A DNA stretch of 64,000 nt from Mesorhizobium sp. ZC-5 (GCF_025753855.1 NZ_JAOWPT010000005.1:248001-312000); one strand, 5' to 3'. Shown: positions 36,950 through 45,165, counted from the first letter of the stretch. Made by a program: numbers and translations. The notes: generated by a model not told the origin, from the sequence alone.

Positions 36950-37963
36950 TCATCCCGCTCGCTCCGACCAGACCGGCAGCAGATCCCCTTCCGCAGGCGT
37001 TGCAGCATAAACGGCGCGGGCGATGGCACGCGCCATGGTGGCACCGGCCGCTGCGTAGAGGTCGACCGTTGTGTCCGGAGAAGGCGTGATGCCGCTCCTG
37101 CCGGTCGCGAGCCCGAAGACGAGATCACCGTCGACCGGCGTGTGCGTAGGCCAGATGGCGCGGACGAAACCGTCGTGGGCGGCGATGGCCAGCCGCTTGG
37201 CCGCAGCCTTGGTCAAAACCGCATCGGTGGCAATGACGGCGATGGTGGTGTTTGCACCGGCCCGCATCAGGTCGCGATATTTGATCGACATATCCTGTGC
37301 ATCGGCCGGGAACGGCGAGGGAAGGCCGAGGCCGCCGAATTCGTCGCCGACTTCGAACGGCGCCGCCCAGAAATTGCGGGTGCGGCCGATGGTGACCGTG
37401 CCTGTCGGGTTTGCCGCAACCAGCGCGCCGACGGTGATGCCGCTGTCGAGTTTAGTGGAGGCTGAACCGAGGCCGCCTTTCAGTCCGGCGGAAAGCGCGC
37501 CGGTCCCGGCGCCCGCCGTGCCGATGGCGAAGTCGTGTGCCGCGGTCTGCGCGGCTTCATAGCCCAGCTCGCGATAGGGCGGATAGCGGCCCCAGTCCTT
37601 GTTGCCGCCGTTTGCAAGATCGAACAGGATGGCCGCAGGGACGAGCGGGATGTGCAGGCCACGCACTTCGAAACCGACGCCTCTTTCGCGCAGCGCCGCC
37701 TGCACGCCGGAAGCGGCATCGAGGCCGAAAGCGGAGCCGCCGGACAGAACCAGCGCGTCGATCGCCTGGACCGAATTGTGCGGCTCGAGCAGGTCGGTCT
37801 CGCGGGTGCCGGGCGCGCCGCCGAGAACCTGTACGCCGGCGACGGACGGTTCCTCGCAGACGACCACGGTGACGCCGGATTTGAGCTTCGCGTCGTCGGC
37901 ATTGCCGACGCGCAAGCCGGCGACGTCGGTGATCAGATTGCGCGGTCCCGGACGGAATGGCAT
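36950..37963 (-). CDS. P1 family peptidase (DmpA/NylC-like N-terminal nucleophile hydrolase)
   Basis: 337 residues made as a precursor that cleaves itself. The opening RNLITDVAGLRVGNADD and LSGGSAFGLDAASGV are family marks. The self-cleavage site should be in GANTTIAVIATDA, where a threonine becomes the new N-terminal nucleophile. Members are aminopeptidases or amidases; which peptides or amides are cut is not readable. Convergent with the DUF2171 gene. Confidence 0.9.
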   Translation of the reverse strand: MPFRPGPRNLITDVAGLRVGNADDAKLKSGVTVVVCEEPSVAGVQVLGGAPGTRETDLLEPHNSVQAIDALVLSGGSAFGLDAASGVQAALRERGVGFEVRGLHIPLVPAAILFDLANGGNKDWGRYPPYRELGYEAAQTAAHDFAIGTAGAGTGALSAGLKGGLGSASTKLDSGITVGALVAANPTGTVTIGRTRNFWAAPFEVGDEFGGLGLPSPFPADAQDMSIKYRDLMRAGANTTIAVIATDAVLTKAAAKRLAIAAHDGFVRAIWPTHTPVDGDLVFGLATGRSGITPSPDTTVDLYAAAGATMARAIARAVYAATPAEGDLLPVWSERAG

Positions 37964-37966
37964 TTT

Positions 37967-39079
37967 CTATTTCACCTCGGCGAACTTGATCCCGTCGTAG
38001 CGGAACAAGCGATAGGGATTTTCGGCAAGATCGCCCTTGGCGTCGAAGCGGATTTTTCCGAGCGCGGTCTGGAACTCGCGCGCGCCCAGGACGTCGAGCA
38101 CCGGCTGACTGGAACTTTCGCCGGCAAGTGCCGCGACAGCGATCTCCACCGCCGCATAGGCCGGCAGCACGTAGCCTTCAGCGACGATCTCGCGTTGCTT
38201 GAGCGCGGCAAGCACCTTCGGCGATGCGGATGCCGCCGGCTCCGGAAGGCCGATCATCAGCGTGCCCGGCTGCAACGGCACGTCGCCGACCGCCGCGCGC
38301 AATGCTTCGCCGCCCGCCGCGGTCAATTCCATGCCGAGGCCCTTGGCGTCGCGGCCGAGTATGGCGACGTCGTCGCGGTCGCCGCCGACAAAGACGTGGG
38401 TCGCGCCGGCCTTGCGCAGCCGGCCGGCAAGGCCGACCTGGTTGTCGAGCTCGGGGCGGAACGTGTCGACGAAAACCGGCTTCAGCGCGCGCGTTTCCGC
38501 CGCGGCGCGCACGCTCTCGGCGAGTTCGCGGCCGTAGATGGTGCCGTCGTCGATCAGGGCGAACAGTTCCTTTTGCCACAGCGCCGGGATGATTTCGCCC
38601 GCCGCCTTCTGCTCGCCGTCGGCACGAGGCCCGAGCCGGAACACCGGCCAGCCGGTCTTGTCGCGTCGATCGGTGATGCTGTCGGTGCGCACGCCGATGG
38701 TGATGACGGGAATTCCGGCGTCCTTCAGCACGGGCATCGCCGCTTCCAGCGTCTCTGTGCAGAGAAAGCCGACGACGATTTTCACTTTGGCGGCGACAAA
38801 CTGCCGGGCAGCGGCGGCACCCCCTTCGGCCGTGCAGGCGTCGTCGGCGATTTCGAGGCGGGCAGCCAGCGTTTCGGCGGCCGCCGTGGCGCCGGCATGA
38901 ACCTGTCCGCCAAGCAGCGCCGAAGTGCCGCTGAGGGGTGCCGTGACTCCGATCGCCAACTCGGCCGCGCCGGCGGGGACGGGCGCCAGCAGCGTCGCCA
39001 GCACAAGCAGGCCGGAAGCGATGACCCGGCACCCCGGTGCGGCCGTTCGCGACGTTGTCTTTGTGCTGCGCTTCGCCAT
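37967..39079 (-). CDS. ABC transporter substrate-binding protein, branched-chain amino acid (LivK) type
   Basis: 370 residues from the ATG at 39079. Signal peptide to about residue 35 (ASGLLVLATLLAPVPAGAA). Mature part starts ELAIGVTAPLSGTSALLG, followed by two Rossmann-like lobes with VGFLCTETLEAA, PVITIGVRTDS and ATHVFVGGDRDD. Binds a small solute in the periplasm; no permease or ATPase gene is adjacent, so the ligand is unknown. The frame runs on to 39283 but without a signal peptide. Confidence 0.85.
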   Translation of the reverse strand: MAKRSTKTTSRTAAPGCRVIASGLLVLATLLAPVPAGAAELAIGVTAPLSGTSALLGGQVHAGATAAAETLAARLEIADDACTAEGGAAAARQFVAAKVKIVVGFLCTETLEAAMPVLKDAGIPVITIGVRTDSITDRRDKTGWPVFRLGPRADGEQKAAGEIIPALWQKELFALIDDGTIYGRELAESVRAAAETRALKPVFVDTFRPELDNQVGLAGRLRKAGATHVFVGGDRDDVAILGRDAKGLGMELTAAGGEALRAAVGDVPLQPGTLMIGLPEPAASASPKVLAALKQREIVAEGYVLPAYAAVEIAVAALAGESSSQPVLDVLGAREFQTALGKIRFDAKGDLAENPYRLFRYDGIKFAEVK

Positions 39080-39155
39080 GTCGCGCCAACTGGTAAAGTG
39101 TGGCGGGGCAGGGTGCAACATGCGAGTTTCGCCGTCACCACGCCCTGGAAGCGCA

Positions 39156-39236
39156 GGGGACAGTTTACTTTTTCCGCCTGCTCGAAAATCTCCAAGACGG
39201 CTCCCTTCCGCGGAAGAAAGTAATAAAACTGTCCCC
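39156..39236. repeat. Inverted-repeat element with GGGGACAGTTT ends
   Basis: An 81-bp stretch bounded by GGGGACAGTTTACTTTTTCC on the left and the imperfect inverse (GGAAGAAAG...AAACTGTCCCC) on the right. The ends look like those of small palindromic elements and of REP/IS200-type transposase surroundings in proteobacteria. No transposase frame lies inside. It sits upstream of the LivK-type gene. Confidence 0.55.
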
Positions 39237-39738
39237 GGCACAAACTTCTCCGTTGCCACGCTGCGGAAATCCGCCCTGGCCATTGGGAGGCTGTCGTGCC
39301 TCCCGTGTAAAAGTGTGGGGGAGGCGGTGCGCGCCTGCCGGACGGACCGACAGCGCTGTTTTCAGTAACGATGCCCGAAAGACGCGCACCGCCGGCGTTG
39401 CTGCCCCGCCCAGCTCGCCCTGTGCCCGAAGGCCGTAGGCTCACCGTACGTCGAGGGCCGAGACCTTGGAGCATGACCTCCAACCTCGCCAATCCGGAGC
39501 GAGGCCAGTCCCGACGCCGCTGTTCTCCCTGGTCAACCCGGTGGCCACCCAGACCCCCACAAAGAACAACACGGTCATTATGCGGGAGGCGGCGAAGGGT
39601 GTGGACAGACGAATTTTGTAGAAATCGTACAAGCCATTGAAATCATGGAAAAGAATCTTTGGTGGATATGGAAAGGGCCTGAAACGGGGTGAATCTATTC
39701 ACACCCTTGCGGGCAGTTTCTGCTGGAGTACTGCCGAG
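39237..39738. other. Intergenic stretch without recognisable gene
   Basis: About 500 bp with only short open frames on either strand, none with a ribosome site plus a plausible protein. An oppositely oriented pair of motifs (GGCGGTGCGCG near 39322 and CGCGCACCGCC near 39377) suggests further repeat or relic sequence. Origin not determined. Confidence 0.4.
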
Positions 39739-39793
39739 AACCCCCACCCGGCGGCCCTTGGCCGCCGACCTTCCCTCAAGGGGGAGGTGAACG
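39739..39793. repeat. Palindromic intergenic repeat
   Basis: Contains the perfect hairpin CGGCGGCC-CTT-GGCCGCCG at 39749-39767, framed by a C-rich left end (CCCCCACCC) and CCTCAAGGGGGAGG on the right. The composition is like the mosaic palindromes common between genes in rhizobia. Confidence 0.45.
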
Positions 39794-39845
39794 GCGCGGC
39801 CTGCGCCTGCCTCGCGGCAACGGGCGCGGTATGGCGGCGCAAGCG

Positions 39846-40277
39846 TTACGCAGGGTCGAGTTCGAAGACAACGTAACCGTTTGCACGTTCCAGTTCTTCA
39901 AAACCCAGGACACGGAACCACTTCACGACTTCCGGGCGATCCGACCAACTGTATGAGTGGATCGGAGGATTTCCGCACAGGGCCTGGATACGTCTGATGT
40001 GCTTCTTGCAGAAACGAACGGTCGATCTGGAGAAGAAACTTTCATGGGCCGCGAAAGCAGTCTGCGCGGCACCGTCGACTTCACGCCAGGCGATGATGGC
40101 GGCCGGCCGACCGTCCTGCAGCAGCGTGTGACCGCGTCCTTCCCTCAGACACATCATGAATTCATCCTTCACCTCGTCGATGTTCAAGCCGGCGGTCGCA
40201 TATTGGTCAGCCATGCGAATGGCCAAATCCCTAAAGATTTCAGCAAGATCGCCTGGGGTAGCGGTTCGATAGTCCAT
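39846..40277 (-). CDS. Putative acyltransferase-fold protein, phage-like (T7 gp13/DUF2833-like)
   Basis: 143 residues from the ATG at 40277, which has a strong AAGGAG site; the longer frame to 41003 is the shadow of the VOC gene. MDYRTATPGDLAEIF and the end HSYSWSDRPEVVKWFRVLGF look like a GNAT fold. The middle SFFSRSTVRFCKKHIRRI resembles the small internal virion protein of T7-like phages. No other phage genes are near. The repeats to its right in gene direction and its isolation suggest acquisition. The similarity is a judgement by eye. Confidence 0.55.
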   Translation of the reverse strand: MDYRTATPGDLAEIFRDLAIRMADQYATAGLNIDEVKDEFMMCLREGRGHTLLQDGRPAAIIAWREVDGAAQTAFAAHESFFSRSTVRFCKKHIRRIQALCGNPPIHSYSWSDRPEVVKWFRVLGFEELERANGYVVFELDPA

Positions 40278-40436
40278 CCCTTCACTCCTTCTGGACGGCA
40301 AAGTTACCTGCCGAAGCACCGCCACGCAATTCATTGCTGCACCCGCATCCCCGGAAGCGGGCGAGGCTTCTTCACCGGAGCACCTCGATGAGCAGGCGGT
40401 CTTGAACCACGCGTTGCTTTGGGCCACATGCGGGGC

Positions 40437-41312
40437 ATGACGCTTCCCCTCGACCATCTTGTGCTGCCCGTTGCCGATCTCGACGTTGCACTGGCCCGGC
40501 TCAGCGCACTCGGTTTCACCGTTGCGCCGAATGGCATCCATCCGTTCGGAACGGCGAACTGCTGCGTCTACGTGAAGGGCGGCACATTTCTCGAGCCGCT
40601 GGCGATCGGCGACCGGAGCGTGGCCGACGCCGCGGCCCGGGACGGCAATGTGTTCGTCGCGCGGGACCGGGCTTTTCGCGATCGGCAAGGTGACGAGGGC
40701 TTTTCGGCGCTGGTCTTCGGTACGGCAAACGCCGGAGCTGAAGACAGCCGCTTTCGCGCCGGCGACATTTCGGCCGGAAAGATGCTCGAATTCTCGCGGC
40801 CTTTCGTCGATGCGCAGGGCAAGGCCGACACGGCTTCGTTCAGGCTCGCCTTTGCGGCTGAGGCCACGTCGCCGGATGCCTTCTTCTTCGCCTGCGAGCG
40901 GGTGAACGCACCGAAAGTCGACAGGAGCGCGCTTGAGCGCCACGCCAACGGGGTTTCCAGTCTCACGGGCGTCTTGGCGGTTGCCGGCGCGCCGTTGGAA
41001 CATCGCGATTTCCTGCTCCGACTCACCGGCGCCGAGGCGACCGGCGACGCCGCTTCAGGCTTCGCGATCGAAGCGGGCAACGGCACCGTCCTTGTCGTCG
41101 ACGCCGCGACGGCAGAATCCCGCTACGGCATCGCGGCGTCGGCGGGCAACGGGTTGCAGCTGGCCGGGGTGATTTTCGGCGTTGCCGATCTCGTGGCGGC
41201 GGAAAAGCTTTTCAAGGCGAATGCGATCTCCTACGAGAGGCGCGACCGGAAAATTCTTGTGCCGCCCGCGGCCGGGCAAGGCGCCACCTTCGTTTTCGAG
41301 GCCACGACATGA
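40437..41312 (+). CDS. VOC superfamily protein (glyoxalase-like)
   Basis: 291 residues from the ATG at 40437 (MTLPLDHLVLPVADLDVALA). Opening module with LDHLVLPV and FGTANCCVYVKGGTFLEPL, where the histidine and glutamate fit metal ligands; a second, more degenerate module near the end (GLQLAGVIFGVADLVAAEK). Function unknown. Its stop overlaps the kdsA start by 4 bp, so it is cotranslated with KDO synthesis. Confidence 0.8.
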   Translation: MTLPLDHLVLPVADLDVALARLSALGFTVAPNGIHPFGTANCCVYVKGGTFLEPLAIGDRSVADAAARDGNVFVARDRAFRDRQGDEGFSALVFGTANAGAEDSRFRAGDISAGKMLEFSRPFVDAQGKADTASFRLAFAAEATSPDAFFFACERVNAPKVDRSALERHANGVSSLTGVLAVAGAPLEHRDFLLRLTGAEATGDAASGFAIEAGNGTVLVVDAATAESRYGIAASAGNGLQLAGVIFGVADLVAAEKLFKANAISYERRDRKILVPPAAGQGATFVFEATT

Positions 41313-42142
41313 GCAAGCCGAACCACACCGTTGCCGCCGGCAATGTCCGTTTCGCCAATGACGCGCCGCTGGCGCTGATCGCAGGGCCGTGCCAGCTGGA
41401 ATCGCGCCAGCATGCCTTCGACATGGCCGGCGCGCTGAAGGAACTGTGCCAGAAACTCGACATCGGGCTGGTCTACAAGACCAGCTACGACAAGGCGAAC
41501 CGCACCTCGCTTTCGGCGACGCGCGGCGCCGGTCTCGACGCGGCGCTGCCGGTGTTCGACGATCTGCGAAAGGAGTTCGGACTTCCGGTGCTGACCGACA
41601 TCCACAGCGAGGAGCAGTGCGCGCTGGTCGCGCCGCATGTCGATATCCTGCAGATACCGGCCTTTCTTTCGCGCCAGACCGATCTTCTGGTGGCAGCGGC
41701 AAAGACGGGAAAAATCATCAATGTGAAGAAAGGCCAGTTCCTGGCGCCGTGGGACATGAAGAACGTCGTCGCCAAGGTGACGGATTCCGGCAATGCCAAC
41801 GTGCTGGTGACCGAGCGCGGCGCCTCCTTTGGCTACAACACGCTGGTTTCTGACATGCGGGCGCTGCCGATCATGGCCGAGATCGGCGCGCCGGTGATTT
41901 TCGATGCCACCCATTCGGTGCAGCAGCCGGGCGGGCGGGGTGCCTCGTCTGGCGGCGAGCGGCGCTTCGTGCAGACGCTGGCGCGCGCCGCGGTTGCGGT
42001 CGGTGTCGCCGGCGTGTTCATCGAGACGCACCAGGACCCCGACAATTCGACCTCGTCCGACGGGCCGAATATGGTGCCGCTTAAGGACATGCCGGAACTG
42101 CTGGAGCGGCTGATGGCGTTCGACCGCATCGCCAAGGGGTAG
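41309..42142 (+). CDS. kdsA: 3-deoxy-D-manno-octulosonate 8-phosphate synthase KdsA
   Basis: 277 residues. Joins arabinose 5-phosphate and phosphoenolpyruvate to give KDO-8-phosphate for the LPS core. Marks are LIAGPCQLESRQHAFDMA, the YKTSYDKANRTS PEP-binding loop, DIHSEEQ, IPAFLSRQTDL, NVKKGQFLAPWDM and FDATHSVQQPGG. The length is standard. Confidence 0.97.
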   Translation: MSKPNHTVAAGNVRFANDAPLALIAGPCQLESRQHAFDMAGALKELCQKLDIGLVYKTSYDKANRTSLSATRGAGLDAALPVFDDLRKEFGLPVLTDIHSEEQCALVAPHVDILQIPAFLSRQTDLLVAAAKTGKIINVKKGQFLAPWDMKNVVAKVTDSGNANVLVTERGASFGYNTLVSDMRALPIMAEIGAPVIFDATHSVQQPGGRGASSGGERRFVQTLARAAVAVGVAGVFIETHQDPDNSTSSDGPNMVPLKDMPELLERLMAFDRIAKG

Positions 42143-42150
42143 GGTGCCGC

Positions 42151-42480
42151 TCAGAACCTGGACAGGCTTTCTTCGGAAAAGTGATCCGAATCGTCCTGGC
42201 ATTCGTGCCACTCTTTGACGGCATTGGCTTCGTGATGCTTGCCGTAGCACCAGCCTCGTTCATTCAGCGCAAGGCCGTAGACCGTCATCGACATGCAGGC
42301 GACGGATATCCGGACGTCGCGGCTCGGGTTGCGCAGGCAGATATCGCCGGCCTGTTCGTAGAGGTCCATCAGCTGTTCATTGGTCTCGGTCGCATCCGCG
42401 AAGCGCTTTTCCTGGCCGATCGCGGGCTGTGCCAGGACGAGCGGAAATGCCAGTGAGAAGATGGCTGGGATGATCCGCAT
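42151..42480 (-). CDS. Small secreted cysteine-containing protein
   Basis: 109 residues from the ATG at 42480, set by AAAGGAGGAG. Signal peptide (about 1-22, cut after AIG). Mature part has four cysteines (GDICLRN, VACMSM, GWCYGK, HECQDD), which fits two periplasmic disulphides, and an acidic end. Family not recognised. Convergent with kdsA. Confidence 0.7.
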   Translation of the reverse strand: MRIIPAIFSLAFPLVLAQPAIGQEKRFADATETNEQLMDLYEQAGDICLRNPSRDVRISVACMSMTVYGLALNERGWCYGKHHEANAVKEWHECQDDSDHFSEESLSRF

Positions 42481-42530
42481 AACTCCTCCTTTCATCGTGG
42501 GGGACCTGTGGCGGTCGGGTGCCTGAAAAA

Positions 42531-42785
42531 TCAGGGCTGCGTCGTGCGGTGGTGCCGGGCGGCAAGCGACCAGACTACGAGAAACAGGACATAAAGTGCT
42601 GTGCCGCCCAATGGCATCACCTGGATCCCGACCATCAGTTCGCATTCGGCGGCGTCGCGGCACGGGATCAATCCCGCGCCGGCCAGGAGCTGGCCGATCA
42701 CGTAAGCAAGCAGCCAGCTTCCGACGAACAGGGCGAACATGACCACGGCCCGCAGGAGCGACAATCCGAGATATTTTGGGTCCAA
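42531..42785 (-). CDS. Small membrane protein with two predicted helices
   Basis: 84 residues from a TTG at 42785 with GGAGAGGA upstream. Two hydrophobic helices (about 8-33 and 52-72) joined by a loop with two cysteines (IPCRDAAECEL) that could face the periplasm. No family recognised. Same strand as the preceding small secreted protein gene. Confidence 0.5.
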   Translation of the reverse strand: MDPKYLGLSLLRAVVMFALFVGSWLLAYVIGQLLAGAGLIPCRDAAECELMVGIQVMPLGGTALYVLFLVVWSLAARHHRTTQP

Positions 42786-42890
42786 GAATCCTCTCCGTCA
42801 CGCTGGCAGACGGATGATTCATACAATTGTGACGACAACTTGCCGATGAGCGTCACGGAGAGTGTTCGGCCTGTGGTTGCCGGATAGGAT

Positions 42891-42925
42891 AAAGCCCGCC
42901 GCCAGTCCGGAGAAAGGCGGCGGGC
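42891..42925 (-). terminator. Likely terminator of the DUF1236 gene
   Basis: GCCCGCCGCC pairs with GGCGGCGGGC across a 12-base loop. On the minus strand the stem is followed by TTTATCC, a short U-rich end. It lies seven bases after the DUF1236 stop. Confidence 0.6.
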
Positions 42926-42931
42926 GTTCGT

Positions 42932-43255
42932 TCAGTCGTAAATCTTCACGATCCTGCGCGTGCCGGGTTCAACAAGCACGGTCCTGTTGTCGACGACGAC
43001 GTATTCGTACTTAACGTCGGGAACGTCCTCGAACCTGTGGACCTCGACGGTTTCCGGCAGGGTCGAGCCGATGTTCAACTCGACGCCCGGGACCGAAATG
43101 GACGCAAGCGGCTTCTTCTGCACGTACTCGCGGATGATGGTGTCCTGCTCCGGCGCGATGATGACGTCCTGTGCCGTTGCCACGGCCACGCCGGTGCACA
43201 TCATCAAGCCGGCAATCGCGGGCGAAAGAACAGTTTTAACGTCGATAACTTTCAT
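42932..43255 (-). CDS. Exported DUF1236 domain protein
   Basis: 107 residues, start set by GGAGGAGATTTCCG. Signal peptide to about residue 28 (MMCTGVAVATAQ). One DUF1236 unit: ITEYV-type repeat IIREYVQKKPLASISVPG, ELNIGSTLPETVEVHRF and YEYVVVDNRTVLVEPGTR. Periplasmic; such proteins are abundant in Rhizobiales but have no known role. Confidence 0.85.
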   Translation of the reverse strand: MKVIDVKTVLSPAIAGLMMCTGVAVATAQDVIIAPEQDTIIREYVQKKPLASISVPGVELNIGSTLPETVEVHRFEDVPDVKYEYVVVDNRTVLVEPGTRRIVKIYD

Positions 43256-43380
43256 CGGAAATCTCCTCCGATCAAAGTCCCTTCGCGTCTTTAACTCGTA
43301 GGGAGCGGGGTTGTTCCCCCTGCTTTGTGAGTGTTGTCGGTAGGCCAGCGCACGAGCGTGATCGGGCGCTACCAGCCAGC

Positions 43381-43704
43381 TTACGGGAAACGCAGCGTAC
43401 CCGTTGCTATACCCTGAATCTCGCCTCCGCGATCGAGCGCATAGACCTCCAGCCTATACACACTGGAGGGCGGGCTGCATGGACCAATGTATCCTTCTGA
43501 AGCAAAGTCGCCGTAGCCGAATTGGCCGCCTTCGTTTTTTTGCGCCAACCCCGCACCACGAAATTCACCCGTGGTGTGATTGTACAGCTTAAGTCTGACG
43601 TAGTGCGCTGAAGAAGGAAGATTGAATACCTCTAATGGGGGTGAGTTGGTATCGCCACAATCGACTGTAGGCCCCCACTCGAAAGTCATGCCAAACGATG
43701 CCAA
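43381..43704 (-). CDS. Short PEBP-like protein (uncertain start)
   Basis: About 107 residues from a TTG at 43704 that follows GGAGGGA; the frame is open to 43818. The pattern VDCGDTNSPPLEVFNLP, then GYIGPCSPPSSVYRLEVYALD and GTLRFP, follows the phosphatidylethanolamine-binding-protein (YbhB/PEBP) fold. The usual D-x-D-A-P region is replaced by a short KLYNHTTGEF, so it is smaller than normal. Base composition looks more AT-rich than the neighbours. No signal peptide is visible. The assignment rests on motif order only. Confidence 0.5.
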   Translation of the reverse strand: MASFGMTFEWGPTVDCGDTNSPPLEVFNLPSSAHYVRLKLYNHTTGEFRGAGLAQKNEGGQFGYGDFASEGYIGPCSPPSSVYRLEVYALDRGGEIQGIATGTLRFP

Positions 43705-43732
43705 GACACATCCCTCCAAGTTAAAGCTGGAT

Positions 43733-43966
43733 CTATTCTTCGCTGACGATTTCGAGTTTGTAATGTTTCCCATTTTGAATTGAACAATTGATCGGCGCCC
43801 ACTCGGTGGCGAGCACACTTGTCTGCCGAACCAAAGGCTCCTCTGGCGGGCCTGCTGTCTTTGTCAGGCGCCAGGTGCAAAGTCGCGTCCTTGTGCCTCT
43901 GTTGCGAATTCCCATCATGCGGCCCGTACCGCTACACGCGGCCCCGTCTTCTCGCACGCAATCCAT
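43733..43966 (-). CDS. Small cysteine-containing hypothetical protein
   Basis: 77 residues from the ATG at 43966, which has GGGAGGAAGCT immediately upstream, a strong ribosome site. It contains five cysteines (MDCVRED, GAACSG, RLCTW, INCSIQ region) and ends NGKHYKLEIVSEE. No signal peptide from this start and no family recognised. It precedes the PEBP-like gene on the same strand and shares its AT-richer composition. Confidence 0.4.
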   Translation of the reverse strand: MDCVREDGAACSGTGRMMGIRNRGTRTRLCTWRLTKTAGPPEEPLVRQTSVLATEWAPINCSIQNGKHYKLEIVSEE

Positions 43967-44145
43967 AGCTTCCTCCCAAGACAACGATGCATCAACGACG
44001 CATCGAGCCCGGCGACTCGAATGCAATATCGAGTGTGACACCGCCGTGATGCAGTTGTGAGGCTGTCGATCTCTCCCCTGCCTTGCCGCCACCTCGGCCC
44101 GGTTGTAGGCTCGGCGCCCGATCAACCACAGTGCAGGGGAATGCC

Positions 44146-44349
44146 ATGTCAGTCGCCCGGGTCACCGAGATTACCGCGTCCTCGAAGAAGAGCTTTCAGG
44201 ATGCCATCGAAAAAGGCATCGCCCGCGCATCGAAGACGCTGAAGAACGTCGAGGGCGCCTGGATCCAGGACCAGAAGATCGTCGTCGAGGACGGCAAGAT
44301 CGCCGCCTACCGGGTCAACATGAAGGTGACGTTTATTCTGGCGGATTGA
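44146..44349 (+). CDS. Dodecin (flavin-binding dodecamer protein)
   Basis: 67 residues, start preceded by AGGGGAA. Typical dodecin: VARVTEITASSKKSFQDAIE, GIARASKTLKNVEGAWIQDQ (with the flavin-stacking tryptophan) and KIAAYRVNMKVTFIL. Dodecins store or buffer riboflavin/FMN in the cytoplasm. Confidence 0.93.
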   Translation: MSVARVTEITASSKKSFQDAIEKGIARASKTLKNVEGAWIQDQKIVVEDGKIAAYRVNMKVTFILAD

Positions 44350-44446
44350 TTTTTTTTCGGGAACCGGATCGGGCCGTCTTTTCCCGGAACCTTCGTCGCG
44401 CCTCCTCATTGTCCCTGCATCGCCACGACAAATGAGGAGATCAGAT

Positions 44447-44812
44447 ATGAAGACGACCCATACCGGACATACAGACGCCATTGCCGCTTCGCGCGTCATC
44501 GGCACCGAAGTCTACAACGCCGCCGGCGACCATATCGGAACCATCGAGGACGTGATGCTGGAGAAGACCTCCAACGGCATCATGTTCGCGGTGATCGGCT
44601 TCGGCGGCTTCCTCGGCATCGGCGAGAAGTTCCACGCCATTCCGTGGTCTGCGCTCGACTACGAGCCCAACAAGGGTGGCTATGTCGTGCCGTTCACCAA
44701 GGAGCAGCTTAAGGCAGCGCCCGCCTATTCGATCAACGAACTGGCCGGCAATGACGGCCAGAAGGCGCGGGATGCATCCTATGCCTACTACCAGGTCGAT
44801 CCCTACTGGTGA
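44447..44812 (+). CDS. PRC-barrel domain protein
   Basis: 121 residues from the ATG at 44447 (GAGGAGA upstream). One PRC-barrel: ASRVIGTEVYNAAGDHIGTI, EDVMLEKTSNGIMFAVIGFG, GIGEKFHAIPWSAL. A short tail DASYAYYQVDPYW follows. Common stress-linked cytoplasmic proteins in Rhizobiales; molecular role not known. Followed by a terminator. Confidence 0.9.
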   Translation: MKTTHTGHTDAIAASRVIGTEVYNAAGDHIGTIEDVMLEKTSNGIMFAVIGFGGFLGIGEKFHAIPWSALDYEPNKGGYVVPFTKEQLKAAPAYSINELAGNDGQKARDASYAYYQVDPYW

Positions 44813-44828
44813 TCGACCGACATGAAAG

Positions 44829-44851
44829 CGGCCCCGAGAGGGGCCGTTTTT
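44829..44851 (+). terminator. Rho-independent terminator after the PRC-barrel gene
   Basis: CGGCCCC-GAGA-GGGGCCG followed by TTTTT, a tight seven-base-pair stem with a tetraloop. Confidence 0.92.
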
Positions 44852-44867
44852 CGTTGCGGCGGATACT

Positions 44868-44990
44868 CTACTCGCGCTCCTGGATGACGGACAGGTCGAT
44901 GGAGCCTTGTGTCGGTTGCGGATTGTTGCAGGACGTCAGGAACGCCGCGGCGATGAAGAACAGGCTGACGATGGCGGCAAATTGAGACAC
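44868..44990 (-). CDS. 40-residue predicted lipoprotein
   Basis: Starts at a GTG with GAGGGAG upstream. Reads (M)SQFAAIVSLFFIAAAFLTSC then NNPQPTQGSIDLSVIQERE. The first 19 residues are a lipoprotein signal with lipobox LTSC, leaving a mature lipopeptide of about 21 residues. It resembles the tiny entericidin-like or anchor lipoproteins in size, but no family match is claimed. Confidence 0.6.
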   Translation of the reverse strand: MSQFAAIVSLFFIAAAFLTSCNNPQPTQGSIDLSVIQERE

Positions 44991-45165
44991 GGCGAAACTC
45001 CCTCAAAGTTCCACCCCAAGCGCGGCGAATCATAACGCAAAACCATCTTGGCGTCGGCCCGGCGGTTGATGACAAATGATGACAAGGGCTGTCGATAACG
45101 TGAATCTTTTGCTGTCGACGGCCCGAAAGCCTGACGTAGACTGCGGCCCTCATCGGAGTGTCAGG

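Noticed and set aside
39441-39632. 63-residue leftward frame with a hydrophobic stretch near its start
   Set aside because: No ribosome site and surroundings full of repeat-like sequence; not enough to call a gene or a pseudogene.
40278-41003. Leftward extension of the 143-residue protein to 385 residues
   Set aside because: The extra part is antisense to the VOC gene, and a strong ribosome site marks the ATG at 40277 as the real start.
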